Origin: Macrophomina tecta
Lineage: Eukaryota; Ascomycota; Dothideomycetes; Botryosphaeriales; Botryosphaeriaceae
Assembly: GCA_024180945.1 (NCBI GenBank)
Contig: JAKSGN010000038.1
Coordinates: 3,038,001-3,102,000 of the forward strand
Length of the DNA stretch: 64,000 nt
Direction of reading: 5' to 3'
Shown in pieces: positions 22,501 to 34,639 of this stretch. The notes beneath the pieces were generated by a model. That model saw nothing but the letters and a program-made list of their open reading frames with translations. It did no database searches and was not told where the DNA came from. Position 1 is the stretch's first letter. Every line of letters begins with the position of its first letter. The position numbers and the translations under genes are program-made.

Positions 22501-23327
22501 GCCGCGGGCGTCTTGGCCTTCTTCGAGGCCTTTGCAATTTTCGCTTGAGGTGGCATTAGTCGCGTGTCCAAAGGGGAGGAAATGAAGGACATACCGCGTA
22601 GTTTTTCATCGTTGGCAGCGAGCTTCCTGAGCTCGTTGCGGGACTTCCGAGGCTGATACTGGGGAAGAGACGCTGGGGGCGAGTCAGCTGAATCCGAACT
22701 TGGGGGGGCTTCTTGGGTCTTACACTTCATGATGGGCATCTCAATAGGATCACTGCCAATGTTGACAAACTCGTGCAGCCGCACCGAGTTGGTCGTCGTG
22801 ACGAGCTCATTGAAGTCGATAATGTAAAACTTACCCGCTGCCTTGCCCGCGGGGGCATCGGGATACTTGGCGGGAGGTGCAGGAACATAGGCGGGTGTCA
22901 CGGTGGGCGGAGTGCTTGCCATGGCTTGTTGCTGGCTTGCACTGCTCTGCCTCTGCTGGGTCTGCTTGAAGTCGTGAACAGGTGGCGTGGTAGCAGCGTA
23001 GGGCGACTGGTGTGACTGCAAGGCCTGCGGGGTAATGGTGCTGCTCTGAGCGGCAGAGGTCGGGAAGATGTGCATGTTGTTGTTATTGTTGTTGTTGTTG
23101 TTGTTGCTGCTGCTGCTGCTGCTGCTAGCGGTGCTGAAGTTAGGGCGCTCAGCAGTGGCCGAAGACATCAGGGCAGGGTCCAGGTTGCTCTGTTGGAACT
23201 GCTGCGGCACGGCGCCATGATGGGCAAAGGTCTGGCTCGCGTAGGGAGCAGGGCTGTTGGAGAAGTCGCGGCCATAGAAGGAATTGTTGGCGGCATCGAA
23301 GGCGGCAGGCATGGGCTGCGGGTGGGC

Positions 23328-23358
<31 letters not shown>

Positions 23359-23531
23359 CACTGCGACGGCGTGCCGTGCTGCTCAAAGTTCCAGGCGCCA
23401 GCGTCAAAGGCCGGGTCGGCCGAGTGGGCATTGGAGAACATGTTATCAAACGCGTTCAGCTCGGACCGGGCGAACATGTTGTTCTGCTGGCCGGCGTGGT
23501 GTTCATCGAGATGCACGTGATTGGAGGCCAT
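19513..23531 (-). CDS. PNUTS-like protein phosphatase 1 regulatory protein (TFIIS-like helical domain, RVxW motif, CCCH zinc finger)
   Basis: Exons on the minus strand are 23531-22051, 21621-21519 and 21465-19513, giving 1,178 residues. The N-terminal 150 residues are rich in Gln and Asn. Residues about 230-275 hold an unassigned segment, GKFYIIDFNELVTTTNSVRL. A helical domain at about 425-575 resembles the TFIIS N-terminal/LW bundle (QFLADRIRENEYNDSFSK, TIIELLSRSENITVENMERT, LALKRYV). A PP1-docking motif RVKW lies at about 772-775 inside a basic stretch ending WADD. A proline/glutamine-rich region follows, and the C-terminus is a CCCH finger (C-x7-C-x5-C-x3-H: CRFWKEGKC, KCTFLHE). That order (TFIIS-like, RVxF/W, disordered, CCCH) is the layout of metazoan PNUTS and its fungal relatives, nuclear phosphatase-1 partners in transcription termination. 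Assignment to a named fungal gene is not certain. An alternative last exon is listed separately. Confidence 0.78.
23075..23359. repeat. Two trinucleotide repeats coding polyAsn/polySer and polyGln
   Basis: On the plus strand, GTT then CTG repeats at 23075-23129 encode runs of Asn and Ser on the minus strand, and CTG repeats at 23331-23359 encode a Gln run, both in the first exon of the PNUTS-like gene. Confidence 0.85.
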
Positions 23532-24572
23532 GACGGGCTTTGGCTCTGGCTCTGCTCTGCTTCCACGTCTGTCTGTGCAGCGTCGAGAGTCAGAGGCGCT
23601 CGTTAAAATGCCTGCTTGTAGCTAGCGCCGCGATCGGCAAAAGAGCACAATTGGCTCACACTGCAGGGCTGCCCCAGCCACTAGGCGCAACGCGGCGAAT
23701 CCTGCGGTCTTTCTGAGCCTTTGTGCGAGCTGAACCGGCGGCGGAGAGGCCCAGGCCCCGTGTGGTGCTGGGTGCTGGCGACGGCTGTCTGTCCCCCTGG
23801 TTCTGCTGAAGGGCGCGCTGCTGGACGGCCTGCAGCGCGCGCGTGCTTTGCTTGCGTGGTGTGGTGATCAGGTAAAAAACGCGAATCCCGGCCCCAGTCA
23901 GTGCCAACCCCCAGCGCGGTCGCGGCTGCGTTGACAGCGCTGCTGCGCCTGTGTCTGCCGGTCGTGCGGACAGCGTGAAAAGGAGTGGCACAGGGAAAAA
24001 AGCTCGCAGGCGGCGCCCTTACGAAGCCGCGCCCCAGTCCGCGCAGTATGAAGATACCTGGGAGATGGGCGTCACGGCGTTGCGCGATGCTTTGCCTGCG
24101 GAGCGAGCGTCACTTCCAGCCAGCTGTCACCCCCGACCGCGCGAAAAGCCTTCTCAACCCTCCTCCAGAGCCAGTTATCTGGCGGCGCATGCAGCAATTA
24201 CGCCAGCAGTCGGAAAGTTCACTATGAAGGGGTGCTTTGAAGGGAGCGGATGGAAAGTGGGCGCAAGGCCATGGGCGAGATGGGGAGGTTGTTGTGTGAT
24301 GAAGGGAGGAGCGGCGAGCGACCGGCGAAGGCGAAATACTGCCACAGCAGCTGTGCCCTAGCGCTTACCTGCTTCGGGCGCCCGCTGCTGCCCGCTTGCC
24401 AGCCCGCGCCGTGGCCTCTCCAGCTACGTATCCGATCAGAACTGTGCTGCCGCACGCGCATCGCGACGCTATTCCCCTGCTCCCTGCTGTTCCATTCGCC
24501 GCCGTCGCCTTCTGCGCATGAGGTAGCTCTGACTCCCCGCGAGCGCGCAGCGCAACGACTCCACGCACCACA
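23532..24572. promoter_or_regulatory. Divergent promoter region between the PNUTS-like gene and SLY1
   Basis: About 1.04 kb separates the two start codons. It is GC-rich. I see no TATA box and no coding sequence that I can support; a 250-codon minus frame at 24222-24974 overlaps the first SLY1 exons antisense and has no family features. Confidence 0.55.
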
Positions 24573-26903
24573 ATGGCCACCACGTCCTCCCACCAGAGCT
24601 TGAGGGACAGGCAAGTCGGTAAGCTCTAGCCGCCATCGCAGGCGCACAGCTGAGCAGTGCGTTGATGATGTGTGACAGCTTCTATCGAGAAGATTCTCAA
24701 CCTGAACCAGACCTCGGACCAGAACGCCGACGAGCACCACGACCCCAACGCCAACGGCCTGCTCCCCAAGTCTACCCCGATATTGGATGCCAACGGCCAG
24801 CCGATCTGGAAGGTGCTCGTGTTCGACACGCTCGGGAGGGATGTTATCAGCAGCGTGCTTCGTGTGAATGATCTGAGAAGCTGGGGGGTGACGATACACC
24901 TGTAGGAGCCTCCGAGACCATCTTGGGGCCTTCAGCTGATATGGGGCTCCAGCAACATTAACACCACCCGCCATTCTATTCCCGATGTTCCTGTCATCTA
25001 CCTCGTCGAGCCTACTGCGCAGAATCTCGAGCTGATCACCTCCGACCTCGCGCGAGGCCTCTACTCGCCCGCATACGTCAACTTCCTTTCATCGATACCC
25101 CGGCCCCTGTTGGAAGACTTTGCGGCCAAGACGGCGGAACATGGCACGTCGGAGCATCTTGCCCAAATATACGACCAATACCTCAACTTTATCGTCAGCG
25201 AACCTGACCTCTTCAGCTTGGGCATGGGCAAGGAGACATATTGGACATTGAATAGCGCGCAGGTGGCGGACGAGGTTCTGGATGCTGCTGTCGATCGCAT
25301 AGTCAGCGGCTTGTTTAGTGTCGTGGTCACAATGGGTTTGTTTCCTGTTCTAGTCACATTCGTACTGCGAGGTTAACGGGAGCAGGCACAATCCCAATCA
25401 TTCGCTGTCCGAAGGGTGGAGCTGCGGAAATGATATCCGCGAAGCTTGACCGCAAGCTTCGGGACCACATCTTGAACTCCAAGGACAACTTGTTCTCTAG
25501 TGCCAGCCAAAAGGTCACCGCGGCCGGAGCTGCGCCTTCGTCTAGACCGGTGCTTGTTATTGTCGACAGAAACGTCGATTTGATTCCCATGTTGTCCCAC
25601 TCCTGGACCTACCAGTCCCTGGTTAATGACGTGCTCAAAATGCACTTGAACAGAATCACTGTGGAGTTGCCGGTTGACGAGACGAATCCCGCCAAGGGTG
25701 TTACGAAAAAATCGTACGACTTGAATGCAACTGACTTCTTTTGGGCAAAGAATGCAGGCGCTCCCTTCCCTAATGTTGCCGAAGCCATTGACGCGGAATT
25801 GCAAAAATACAAGCAGGATTCGGATGAGATCACCAAGAAAACCGGCGCCACCTCACTAGACGACCTTCAGAATGACGCCAGTGCATCTGTGAAGCAGCTC
25901 GGTGCTGCCATCACCCTCTTGCCAGAGCTCAGGGAGAGGAAAGCGTTGCTGGATATGCACATGACTATTCTGACTGCCTTGTTGAAGGCAATCAAGGACC
26001 GGCAACTCGATAACTACTTCCAGCTTGAGGAAAGCATCACGAAGCAAACTAAGCAGCAAATCCTGGAACTCATCAAAGACTCGGACAAGGGCAATGAACC
26101 ATTGGACAAGCTGCGCCTTTTCATAATCTGGTTTTTGAGTACGGAGCAGGAAGTCTCTCGGGCTGATTTGGATCAATTTGACGAAGCCTTACGGTCTATC
26201 GGCGCAGACACTTCCTCCCTTGCCTACGTCAAGACGTAAGTTTTATTTCGGAGTTCTATTTGGGGCCGGTCTGACAAGATCCATTAGCGTACGGGAGATC
26301 ACACGAATGACGATGATGTCATCGGCACCAGCCCAGCCTGCACAGTCATCCGCATCCAGTGACTTGTTCCGCGGCTTCAGTTCAATTTCGAACAGGCTCA
26401 CGGACCGCTTCAAGGATGCAGGCCTGGGCTCGAACTTTGAGAACCTCATTTCCGGCGTCAAGAACTTCCTGCCGGCGAATAAGGATCTCACACTCACTAA
26501 GATTACCGAGTCTTTGATGGATCCACAGAACGCATCCTCGTCGGCCATTGCAAAGACGGAGAATTACCTCTATTTCGACCCCCGCAGCGCAAACGCGCGA
26601 GGGACGATGCCGCCTGCAAGTCAAGCGCGGAATCAGCAGGGAGGATTGAGCGGCGTCGGTCGTGGTATCGAGGCCAGCTTCGGGCAGCGTAGACAGGGGT
26701 TCAGCGAGGCAATTGTGTTTACGGTTGGCGGTGGCAGCATGGAGGAGTACGGGAACCTGCAAGAGTGGGCGCAGCGAACGAGCGGAACGGGCGCACCAGG
26801 AACAGGCCCCAGGAGGCGGGTTGTCTACGGCAGCACAGAGCTGGTCAACGCGGAGGACTTCATCAACAGCGAGCTGGCAAAGCTGGGCAGAGAGAGCGCG
26901 TAG
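24573..26903 (+). CDS. SLY1: Sec1/Munc18-family protein Sly1 (ER-Golgi vesicle fusion)
   Basis: Exons are 24573-24618, 24679-24901, 24953-25335, 25386-26235 and 26288-26903, giving 705 residues; every junction closes in frame. Sly1 binds the syntaxin Sed5 and chaperones SNARE assembly on the cytosolic side of ER and Golgi membranes. Family blocks are visible in order: IWKVLVFDTLGRDVISSVLR with VNDLRSWGVTIHLNIN across intron 2, then IPDVPVIYLVEPT, RPLLEDFA, LNFIVSEPDLFSL, IVSGLFSVVVTMGTIPIIRC across intron 3, RPVLVIVDRNVDLIPMLSHS, LDKLRLFIIWFLS and the C-terminal VFTVGGGSMEEYGNLQEWA. The intron-2 acceptor at 24951-24952 is chosen over an earlier AG because it restores the conserved HLNIN sequence. 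The length agrees with fungal Sly1. Confidence 0.94.
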
Positions 26904-27388
26904 AGGGGCAAAGACGTGTCTGAGTACGGCGACAAGCTCTAGAGTAACTATGTAATGCAAATGGCGCCCAGCCCGACTGGCGCGCACAGACGACGAGCTG
27001 GAACATGTCAAGCCGCGGAGCGTGCGCAGCACGTGTGTGCAACGCAGGGAGGGCGGCGGCGCGACTCAAGACGTTGGGGCGCGCGTGCTGGGGTTGCAGA
27101 GCTCTCTTACGTGACGCTGCCAGCTCACACACAACGCGCGCCTGCGCTTCTCGAAGATTCGTGTTGACCGGTCGCGCATGGGCAGACAGCGGAAGGCAGC
27201 GCGGCCAGGTGTAGTCTCGTGATAGAAGGGGCATTCCCCGTTCGCCAGTCCAGTGCGCAGCGCTCCCGCCATGACATGACTTGCCAAGCCTCTGCTCCGA
27301 AACGTCGACGGTGATTTCTCGACCAACGTGCAGGCAGAACACCATCCTCGCCCAACCCACTCCGCCACCCTCCCTCCCTCCACCCACC
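26904..27388. other. Intergenic region between SLY1 and the Barentsz-like gene
   Basis: This 485-bp spacer carries the SLY1 3' UTR and the promoter of the next gene. A pyrimidine-rich stretch at 27350-27388 immediately precedes the start codon, typical of fungal leaders. Confidence 0.6.
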
Positions 27389-29455
27389 ATGGCCCCTCCT
27401 CGTCGGGCCATTGTCAGACGGCGCAGGCGCGATGCTGAGGAGGCAACTGAAGATGAGCGCGGAGACTCGCAGAGCGAGGCTTCGTTCTTGAGCGACGAGG
27501 ATGCCGACGCCGACGCCAGCGACCTCAGCGAGAGCGAGTCTGTCGCCACGAGGAACGGGGCCCCGCGCCCGCCGAATGGCCAGCCTGCCGCGCCGCCTGC
27601 TCCCGCGAGCGCAGCCCCAAACTCAGACACCGTCGCCATGATGAACGGCTTGAAGATATCGCACGACGCCGAGCCCATCGAGTTCGACGAGCTGTCTGCC
27701 GAGCCGCCCGCGCCGGATGCGCCATCCCAAGACGCTGCCGACCCCTCGCAGCCTGCACCCGCAAGGCAGGAGACATTGGCCGAGCGCCGGCGGCGTGAGC
27801 ACGAGGAGTACAAGAAGAAGCGAGACGAGGATCCGGCTTTCATTCCCAACCGCGGCGCCTTCTTCATGCACGACCATCGCTCGCAGAGCGCCGGATCTAA
27901 CGGCTTCAGGCCCTACGGTCGAGGACGTGGCCGCGGCCGTGGAGTTGTTGGCGGTCCGTACTCGCCTGCAGGGTACGTCATCTCACCTCTCACCCGCTCT
28001 CCGGCCTGGAGGTGTCTCTTTTCCCGTTAACACGTTTGCAGCATCATGGCCCGCGAGGAGGCCGCGACAAGCGCCCCGTGGACGCACGACTTGCACGAAA
28101 CACTCGAAGGTCCCGCGCAGCAACGCCCTTCGCATCCGCCCGCAGACCCGTCAGCAAACCAATACGCCAATGACTCACAACTGTCGAAGCCTCCTGCTCC
28201 CAACGCCAAGACGCCCCCGGTCAAGTCGTTCTCTTCCACAAAACTGGTCGGCAACGCCCGTGTGCGGGTTTTCATTCCCGGCATGAAGGACCCCATACAT
28301 TTCGCTGGCGTGCCCATCAAAGAATACACGAAACTCCCCAACCACCGTCCGCCGCTGCGCCGAGACAAGCCCGTCCGTATATCGCTACCTGATCAGCCCC
28401 CCCGCTACATTTTCCCCGCCACAGAACGTTCATTCATCTTCATCCCCCGCGCATTGCGCCCAAACCAGCAGGGGTTTGGCAGAGGAAGAGGGCGGTTCGG
28501 TTCATATGGAGGTTTTTCGAGCCGGAGGACAAGTGCTTATGGAGGCAGTGTATACACACCAAGCGTATTGAGTCGGAGGTCGTCGTTGGCGCGGGATTAT
28601 CGTGCAGACGGTCTGGTCTCGCCTGCAGGATCTGTCATGTCAAGACCACCAGGTGGACCTGTCGATCATAGGCCTGTCGTCCGTCTGCCTCCGGGAAGCC
28701 AACCGTTCCCAGGCTCTGGACCAGCCAGCCATCCGCCGTCTGTACAGGGCGGTGCCACACCAGTGGTAAATATGCCCCCGCCGCCAGGAGCACACATGCA
28801 ACAGAGGCCACCGTTTAGGGAGAACTGGGGAGGCCCCCTGCCAATGCATCAGCCCAAGCCACAGAAGGCAGTATCGGTCGCGGGCATCGAATCACCGGCA
28901 AACCTTGCTGTTCACGCGCCGCAACAGCAGGAACAGCAGCCGTTTCATCAACAGGTGCCGCATCACGTCAATGGGGCGCCACAGCCAGCTTATCCTACAA
29001 ATGTTTCGACAGGTACTCCACTTTCCAACATCCCGGAGCGTGGAGTCCAGGCACCACCATTCCAGACTTTCCAGCCAGGTTATGCGCCCCAAGGGTATGC
29101 GGCACCAACGTACTACTATCCCCAAGCAGCAGGCGCACCGCAGTACCCGGCCGGAGCAGTTGTGCCGATGTACATGCCAAACCCGCAGCAAGGTGGTTAT
29201 GCGGTTCCCGCAGTTGGTAGCTCAATGCCTGCTCCGAGCGCTCCAATGGCAACAGCCCAGGGACAAATGGTTGCACACGAGCAGAATGGCATGGTATACT
29301 ACTTCGACCCGTCCCAGATATATGCACCTGTTGAGGGATACCCACCGGCAAGCTACACTGTCCCTGGAATAGGCGGTATGATGACGCCCAGCCCGGATGG
29401 CTATTACTACCCTCAAATGCCGCAGGGTGGAATGGTGTACTATCCCACCCAATGA
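27389..29455 (+). CDS. Barentsz/CASC3 (Btz-domain) protein, exon-junction/mRNP factor
   Basis: Exons are 27389-27972 and 28042-29455, giving 665 residues; donor GTACGT, acceptor GCAG. The N-terminus has a basic patch (RRAIVRRRRRD) then an acidic Ser/Asp tract. Residues about 128-165 hold the Btz/SELOR hallmark: ERRRREHEEYKKKRDEDPAF then PNRGAFFMHDHR, which in CASC3/Barentsz wraps the helicase eIF4A3. The second SELOR part follows across the intron, with RG repeats (GRGRGRGRG) and APWTHDLHE. After it come further RG-rich and Ser/Arg patches (GFGRGRGRFGSYGG, SRRSSLARDYR) and a long Pro/Gln/Tyr-rich tail ending MPQGGMVYYPTQ. It probably acts in nuclear and cytoplasmic mRNA metabolism. Family membership is well supported; a specific function in this fungus is inference. 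Confidence 0.85.
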
Positions 29456-31490
29456 GCAGGCTGGGTTCGGCCGTAGCTTGGGTCTCTCGAATCCTTATCC
29501 ACCGTCTTTGCATTTCTTTGTGGCGTTGGCAGCTATAGCTCCATCACCAGCTTAAACCTATTCCTGTTCCATTCAACCCGATATCCACAAAAATTTACCC
29601 CTTCTCAGATTTCCCTCGGCCACAGTGGTGGGTATCCTACCTCGTAATTGCCCAACTTCTATTTCGCATCACATATGCACAATTCTGGCTTTGAATTTTC
29701 CACTAGCACTACCCAAAGATGCCCTACCTTTCTTTTCTTCTGTTGTTTTTCCCCGACGGTTTTTTTTGTTCATGCGGGTTTCGGTAGCACCACGGGTCGT
29801 CTTCTTGCTTCGTTAACTGCAGCTCTCATGGTAGAGTCAAACATCTCACACTCACTCGACTTTTCATTATGTTGTACTACTGCTCAAAAGGGATCATTTC
29901 TTGCGGGATTCTCGTTTCTTTGGAGCAGCGAGCGACGGAGCAACGGCGATTTGGGACAGGCTGGTGTTGACTAATTGATTCATGCGCGGTCTATTATGCG
30001 TTGCTTTTCTTGTTCTGCTCATCACTGCGGTTGACAAAGCAGCATTTCATCATGCGTGTTCAGCCATAGTTAGTCCTTGCAGCTTCTTTTACTTTTTTTT
30101 TTTTTTTTTTTAAACCCTTCACGATGGACTGGGGGGCGGAAAGGTGGTGGCCCTTGATTTTCCCCATCAACAACAAATGAGAGACCCGAGCATTTCGTGC
30201 TGAAGAACACGGATCCATTACAAAACTTGCCAGTAGAGTGACATCTATAATTAAACCCTGGCAGGTCAACGACGATCGCGGGCGCCGCCACACCGTTTTC
30301 CGCACCGCTGCCGCCGCCGCAACTGGCGGGCAACGGCGGCGCGCAAGGTGCTGAACGGCGTAGGATTTTGGCTAGCGGCCGGTTTGCAGAAACTTGGGAG
30401 ACAGACGAAGCGACTGCTCCATGGCGCGGCAATGACCTCATCGTCGGCCGGAGCGGTGGAGATAGAGGGTCGCTTCGCGCCTTGGATGCCAAGTCGGGAC
30501 TCCGATTCGCTCCGGGCAGGAGTCCTCGTGCAGCAGGCAGAGAGTCGGCACGGCCGGGTTCGGTGGATTTCCGTGCCGGTGGACACGTTCCCTCGGACGA
30601 ATATGTGGCTGCCTGGCCCTTCTCCTCTTGTTTTTTTTTTTTTTTTTTTCCGGCCGCGGTATCTTCCTCTAGCTCTCTCACATGGCGGAGGCGGCTGATG
30701 ACGGATGGCAAAACGATCTCTTGGCTGCGCCCCGCGGTAAGGCTGAAGTCGAGGGGGGGCGGGGTTGGGCTGTCGGTGAGGCGCAGCTGCAGATGACCTG
30801 GCAGCCCTCTGCTGCTGACTGTTTTTCTTTTGGGGCGCGTGGGCTGGAGGTGAGATACGAACACGGAGGCAGGATGCGAGGGAAAGGTAGCGTGAATGCC
30901 GCCCGTTCCGGGACGAGCATCTTGGCCATTTCCAAGCAGCTGCCCGCGGGGAGAGGCTCAAAACAACGAAAAAGACAAAGTCGCGCGTCCCCCTAGCCCC
31001 GAGTCCAAGCTCCCTGAGCCGAAAGAGCTCGAGCTGCTGCATGTCTCTCGTCATCCTCGCTCCCTTTCCGCCCCGACCGCCGACGACAAAGCGCGCATCC
31101 CTACCCCCCCGGCCTGCTCTGCACGACCAACCACCTGGCCCACGCCTGCCTGCGAAAGTTCCACTTCTCACTCTCCCTGCTCCCTGTTTTGTTTCCTTCC
31201 TGCGACTCGTTCGGCACAGCTAAATACCCCGTCCTCGCCCTCATACCGCGGGGGATCCGCCGACGCTCCGCTCTGTCATTCCACGCAGGCCTTTAAGCTT
31301 ATGACGATGCTCCCTGCCCGTTAATTGAACAACAAACACAGCAAACGCGTCGCATCACGACCAGCTCCTCCAACCCGAGCTTCCCCGCCGGGCCGCCGCT
31401 GGCTCAGACCTATCTTGCAGCTCCAGTCCCAGAGCTCTCAACACCCCTTACCCCAGAATCGAAGCTCCGCCAGGCGCGGATCCGAACAGA
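29456..31490. other. Intergenic region with two T runs
   Basis: About 2 kb holding the Btz-like 3' UTR, T runs at 30093-30111 and 30631-30649, and the OSH3 promoter. Long frames at 30070-30864 and 30266-31171 (both -) read through the homopolymers (for example KKKKK runs) and are rejected as genes. Confidence 0.6.
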
Positions 31491-34400
31491 ATGGCGGGAA
31501 TGGAGCAGCTACAAATCCACAGCAAGGTACGCGTGGGAAGCTCAGACAGTGCCCATCCGCAGTGCCCAGGAGCCACAGGACATTGGAGGATGCTAACGGG
31601 CAGCAGTCATACCTTGTCCGCTGGATCAACGTCCCCGCCGGACACTCGATCTCCTGGAGCATCCAGCCGCACAAGAAATCGGTCAACTTCGGCATCTTCA
31701 AGCACCCGGGCAACAAGAACGGCGAGACGCCCAACCTCCCTTCCACCGTTGCCGCCGGCATCAACGACGCCCCGCAGACCGCCGCAGGGGGTGACGCAGC
31801 AGCGGCGGCCACGGGCCGGCCGCGCGGCGCCTCCGTCTCCAATGGCATCGGCGCCAACGCCTCTCGCAACGACCGAACGCTCGTAGTGGAGAAATTGCAA
31901 AGCATAGGCCTGAAACCGGTGTCATGGACGGGCAAGTGCGAGGCCGACAAGGTGTCAATGGGACGCTACGACGTGCCGGAAGGGGAGGGCGGCATGTACG
32001 GCCTGGTCTTCGACAACACCTTCTCGAAGCAGGTGTCGAAGACGGCGACGTTCGTGCTGATGACGCACCCGACCAGCGCGCCGCCCAAGTCGGGCCACCA
32101 TCTGCACTTCTCCACGGCCGTCGGCGCGGGCGGATCGAGTCCGAATCTCCAGCAACCGTCTTCCGGTGACTTCGGCGAGTCGACGGATTCGCTGGCGCAC
32201 CAGGAGCCCTTGGTCGTGGCGGACCCGCGCCCGCGCTCGCGTCACGTCGCCGAGGCGACGACGCCGGGCGGCTCGCTGTTCTACACGGGCGTGCTGCTGA
32301 AGAAGCGGCGTAAGCGCAACCAGGGGTACGCGCGGCGCTTCTTCTCGCTCGACTTCACCTCGTCGACGCTGTCGTACTACCAGAGCCGCAGCTCGTCGGC
32401 CCTGCGCGGCGCCATCCCGCTGTCGCTCGCCGCCATCGCCGCGGACGAGAAGACCCGCGAGATCTCGGTCGACTCGGGCGCCGAGGTGTGGCATCTGAAG
32501 GCGAACAATAAGAAGGACTTTGACGCGTGGAAAGATGCGCTCGAGCGTGCGTCGAGCCAGGCCGGCAGCTTGCAGAGCCCCGAGGACTCGAATGCGAAGG
32601 ATTATAACTGGCCCGCACCGCCGCCCGCGAGCGCTGAGCAGAATGACCGCGATTGGGGACGTATTGAAGCGCTGGTGGGCCGGGTGTCTGGGATTAGGGA
32701 TGCGGTGAGGAGATTGGCGAAGGACACAGATCCCAAGGCGCTCTCTCCCGCACCCTCTGGCGCGAGCAGCATCAAAGGTGGTATCAGTGGCGTCAACAGC
32801 CCGGCGGAGTCCACGGAATCCGGAGAATATTTCAAGGATGACGACGCTTCCTCTCAAAAGAAGTCGTCTGCGTTCTGGAAGAGGAAACCTAGCGCCTCGG
32901 CCCCCAGGAAGAGCATTTCAGGGGGTTCTGGAAATGCTGCGCCGACCTCTGCGCCCTCCGCACCACCACTTCCCAATGGCGGTGGCGCCGCCTTGACTGT
33001 GCCTAAAGTCCGCGCAAATGGCTCTGCGATCACGGATGAGAGCATCCATGAGCATGTCTTGGCTATCCTACGGGATCTGGACTTCGTTGTTTCGGAATCT
33101 TCAAGTCTCCTGCAAGAAACTAGGCTCAGGCGTCAGCCTACTGGCTCGCTGGCTGATTCTAGGAAGAGTATCGATTCCATGTCTGATGATGAATTCTTCG
33201 ACGCTACCGGAGGAGACGAAGATCCAGGACAATCCAAGCTGCTTACCATCCGCCGGGATAGCAACGACGACACGGGTGACAGAAACGAAGAGGTGTCAGA
33301 TGGCGAGTCGGAGGCAAGCAGTGAGGCGGAGGGTATTGGAGCGTTCGACCGTGCCAATCTCGAAGGACAGCCCGGCCTCATTCCGCCAAAACCGAAGTCT
33401 CTTTCCCCGCTGCCCCTGGAAAAGGTTCCTCGCCGTACCACGGTTGCCGCGCCCAAGGTTGCTCCGCCCAGCTTGATTGCCTTCCTCCGCAAGAACGTCG
33501 GCAAGGATCTCTCTACCATTGCCATGCCGGTGTCTGCGAACGAACCCCTTAGCTTGGTCCAGCGTATCGCCGAGCAAATGGAGTACTCTGAGCTGATCGA
33601 CGCTGCTGTCAATGCCCCCGCAGAAGACGGCTCCCGCATCCTTTACATCATGGCCTTTGCCATCTCCTCCTTCTCGAACTCCCGCGTCAAAGAGCGCGCC
33701 GTCCGCAAGCCTTTTAACCCCATGCTCGGCGAGACATTCGAGCTCGTCCGCGAAGACAAGGGATTCCGCTTCCTCGCCGAGAAGGTATCCCACCGCCCGG
33801 TCCGCATGGCCTGCCAGGCCGAAGCGAAAGAATGGACGTTCCTCCAATCGCCCATGCCAGTCCAAAAATTCTGGGGTAAGTCGGCGGAACTCAACACAGA
33901 CGGCCGCGCACGCGTCTTCCTGCACAACCCGGGCCCATCGACGGCAGGCGGCGAGCACTACAGCTGGACCATGGCCACCAGCTTCCTCCGCAATATCATC
34001 GCTGGCGAAAAGTACGTCGAGCCCGTCGGCACCATGACAGTCATCAACGAGACTACCGGCGCCAAGGCCATCGCTACGTTCAAGGCCGGCGGCATGTTCG
34101 CCGGCCGCAGCGAAGAAGTGAGCGTCCAGGCCTTCGCCCCGCCGGACCAGGGCGGCGCGCAGCTCAGCTTGGGGCTCGCGGGCAAGTGGACAAGCGAGCT
34201 GCATTTCACGCGCGATGGCGCGGACACGAAGCAGAGCGTTTGGAAGGTTGGGCCGCTCGTCGACCAGCCCGAGAAGCATTACGGTTTCACGACCTTTGCG
34301 GCGAGTTTGAACGAGATCACGAAGGTCGAGGAGGGGAGGATTGCGAAGACGGACAGCCGGCTGAGACCCGACCAGAGAGCCGTCGAGGAGGGCGACTTGG

Positions 34401-34639
34401 ACAAGGCGGAGGCGCTGAAGGCGCGGTTGGAGGAGAGGCAGCGGCAGAGGAGGAGGGTCATGGAGGAGCATGGCGAGGAGTGGCGGCCGAGGTGGTTCGT
34501 CAAGGTGGCGGGTGAGGGTGGTGGAGAGGGAGCGAGTGGCGGCGAGGAGGAGTGGCGGTTGAAGGTGGGCAAGGATGGGTATTGGGAGGAGAGGGCGAGG
34601 GGGGAGTGGTCGGGGGTTACGGATGTGCTGGAGGTGTAG
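31491..34639 (+). CDS. OSH3: Oxysterol-binding protein, OSH3 type (GOLD-like, PH, FFAT, ORD)
   Basis: Exons are 31491-31526 and 31607-34639 (1,022 residues; an alternative acceptor 3 bp earlier adds one Gln). The first exon encodes MAGMEQLQIHSK and the second continues SYLVRWINVPAGHSISWSIQ then PHKKSVNFGIFKHPG, the start of the GOLD-like domain seen in Osh3. A PH domain at about 236-330 begins LFYTGVLLKKRRKRNQGYAR and ends KDFDAWKDALERA. EFFDAT at about 541-546 fits the core of an FFAT motif for binding the ER protein VAP. The lipid-binding domain starts near residue 633 (SLIAFLRKNVGKDLSTIAMP); its fingerprint reads EKVSHRPV instead of the canonical EQVSHHPP. These proteins exchange sterol or phosphoinositide at ER-plasma membrane contacts. 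The start was chosen from the conserved N-terminus; the frame upstream of 31491 is 5' UTR. Confidence 0.9.

Noticed and set aside
30070..31171. Minus-strand frames of 264 and 301 codons upstream of OSH3
   Set aside because: They read through A/T homopolymers as Lys runs and have no family features. The region is promoter and leader DNA.
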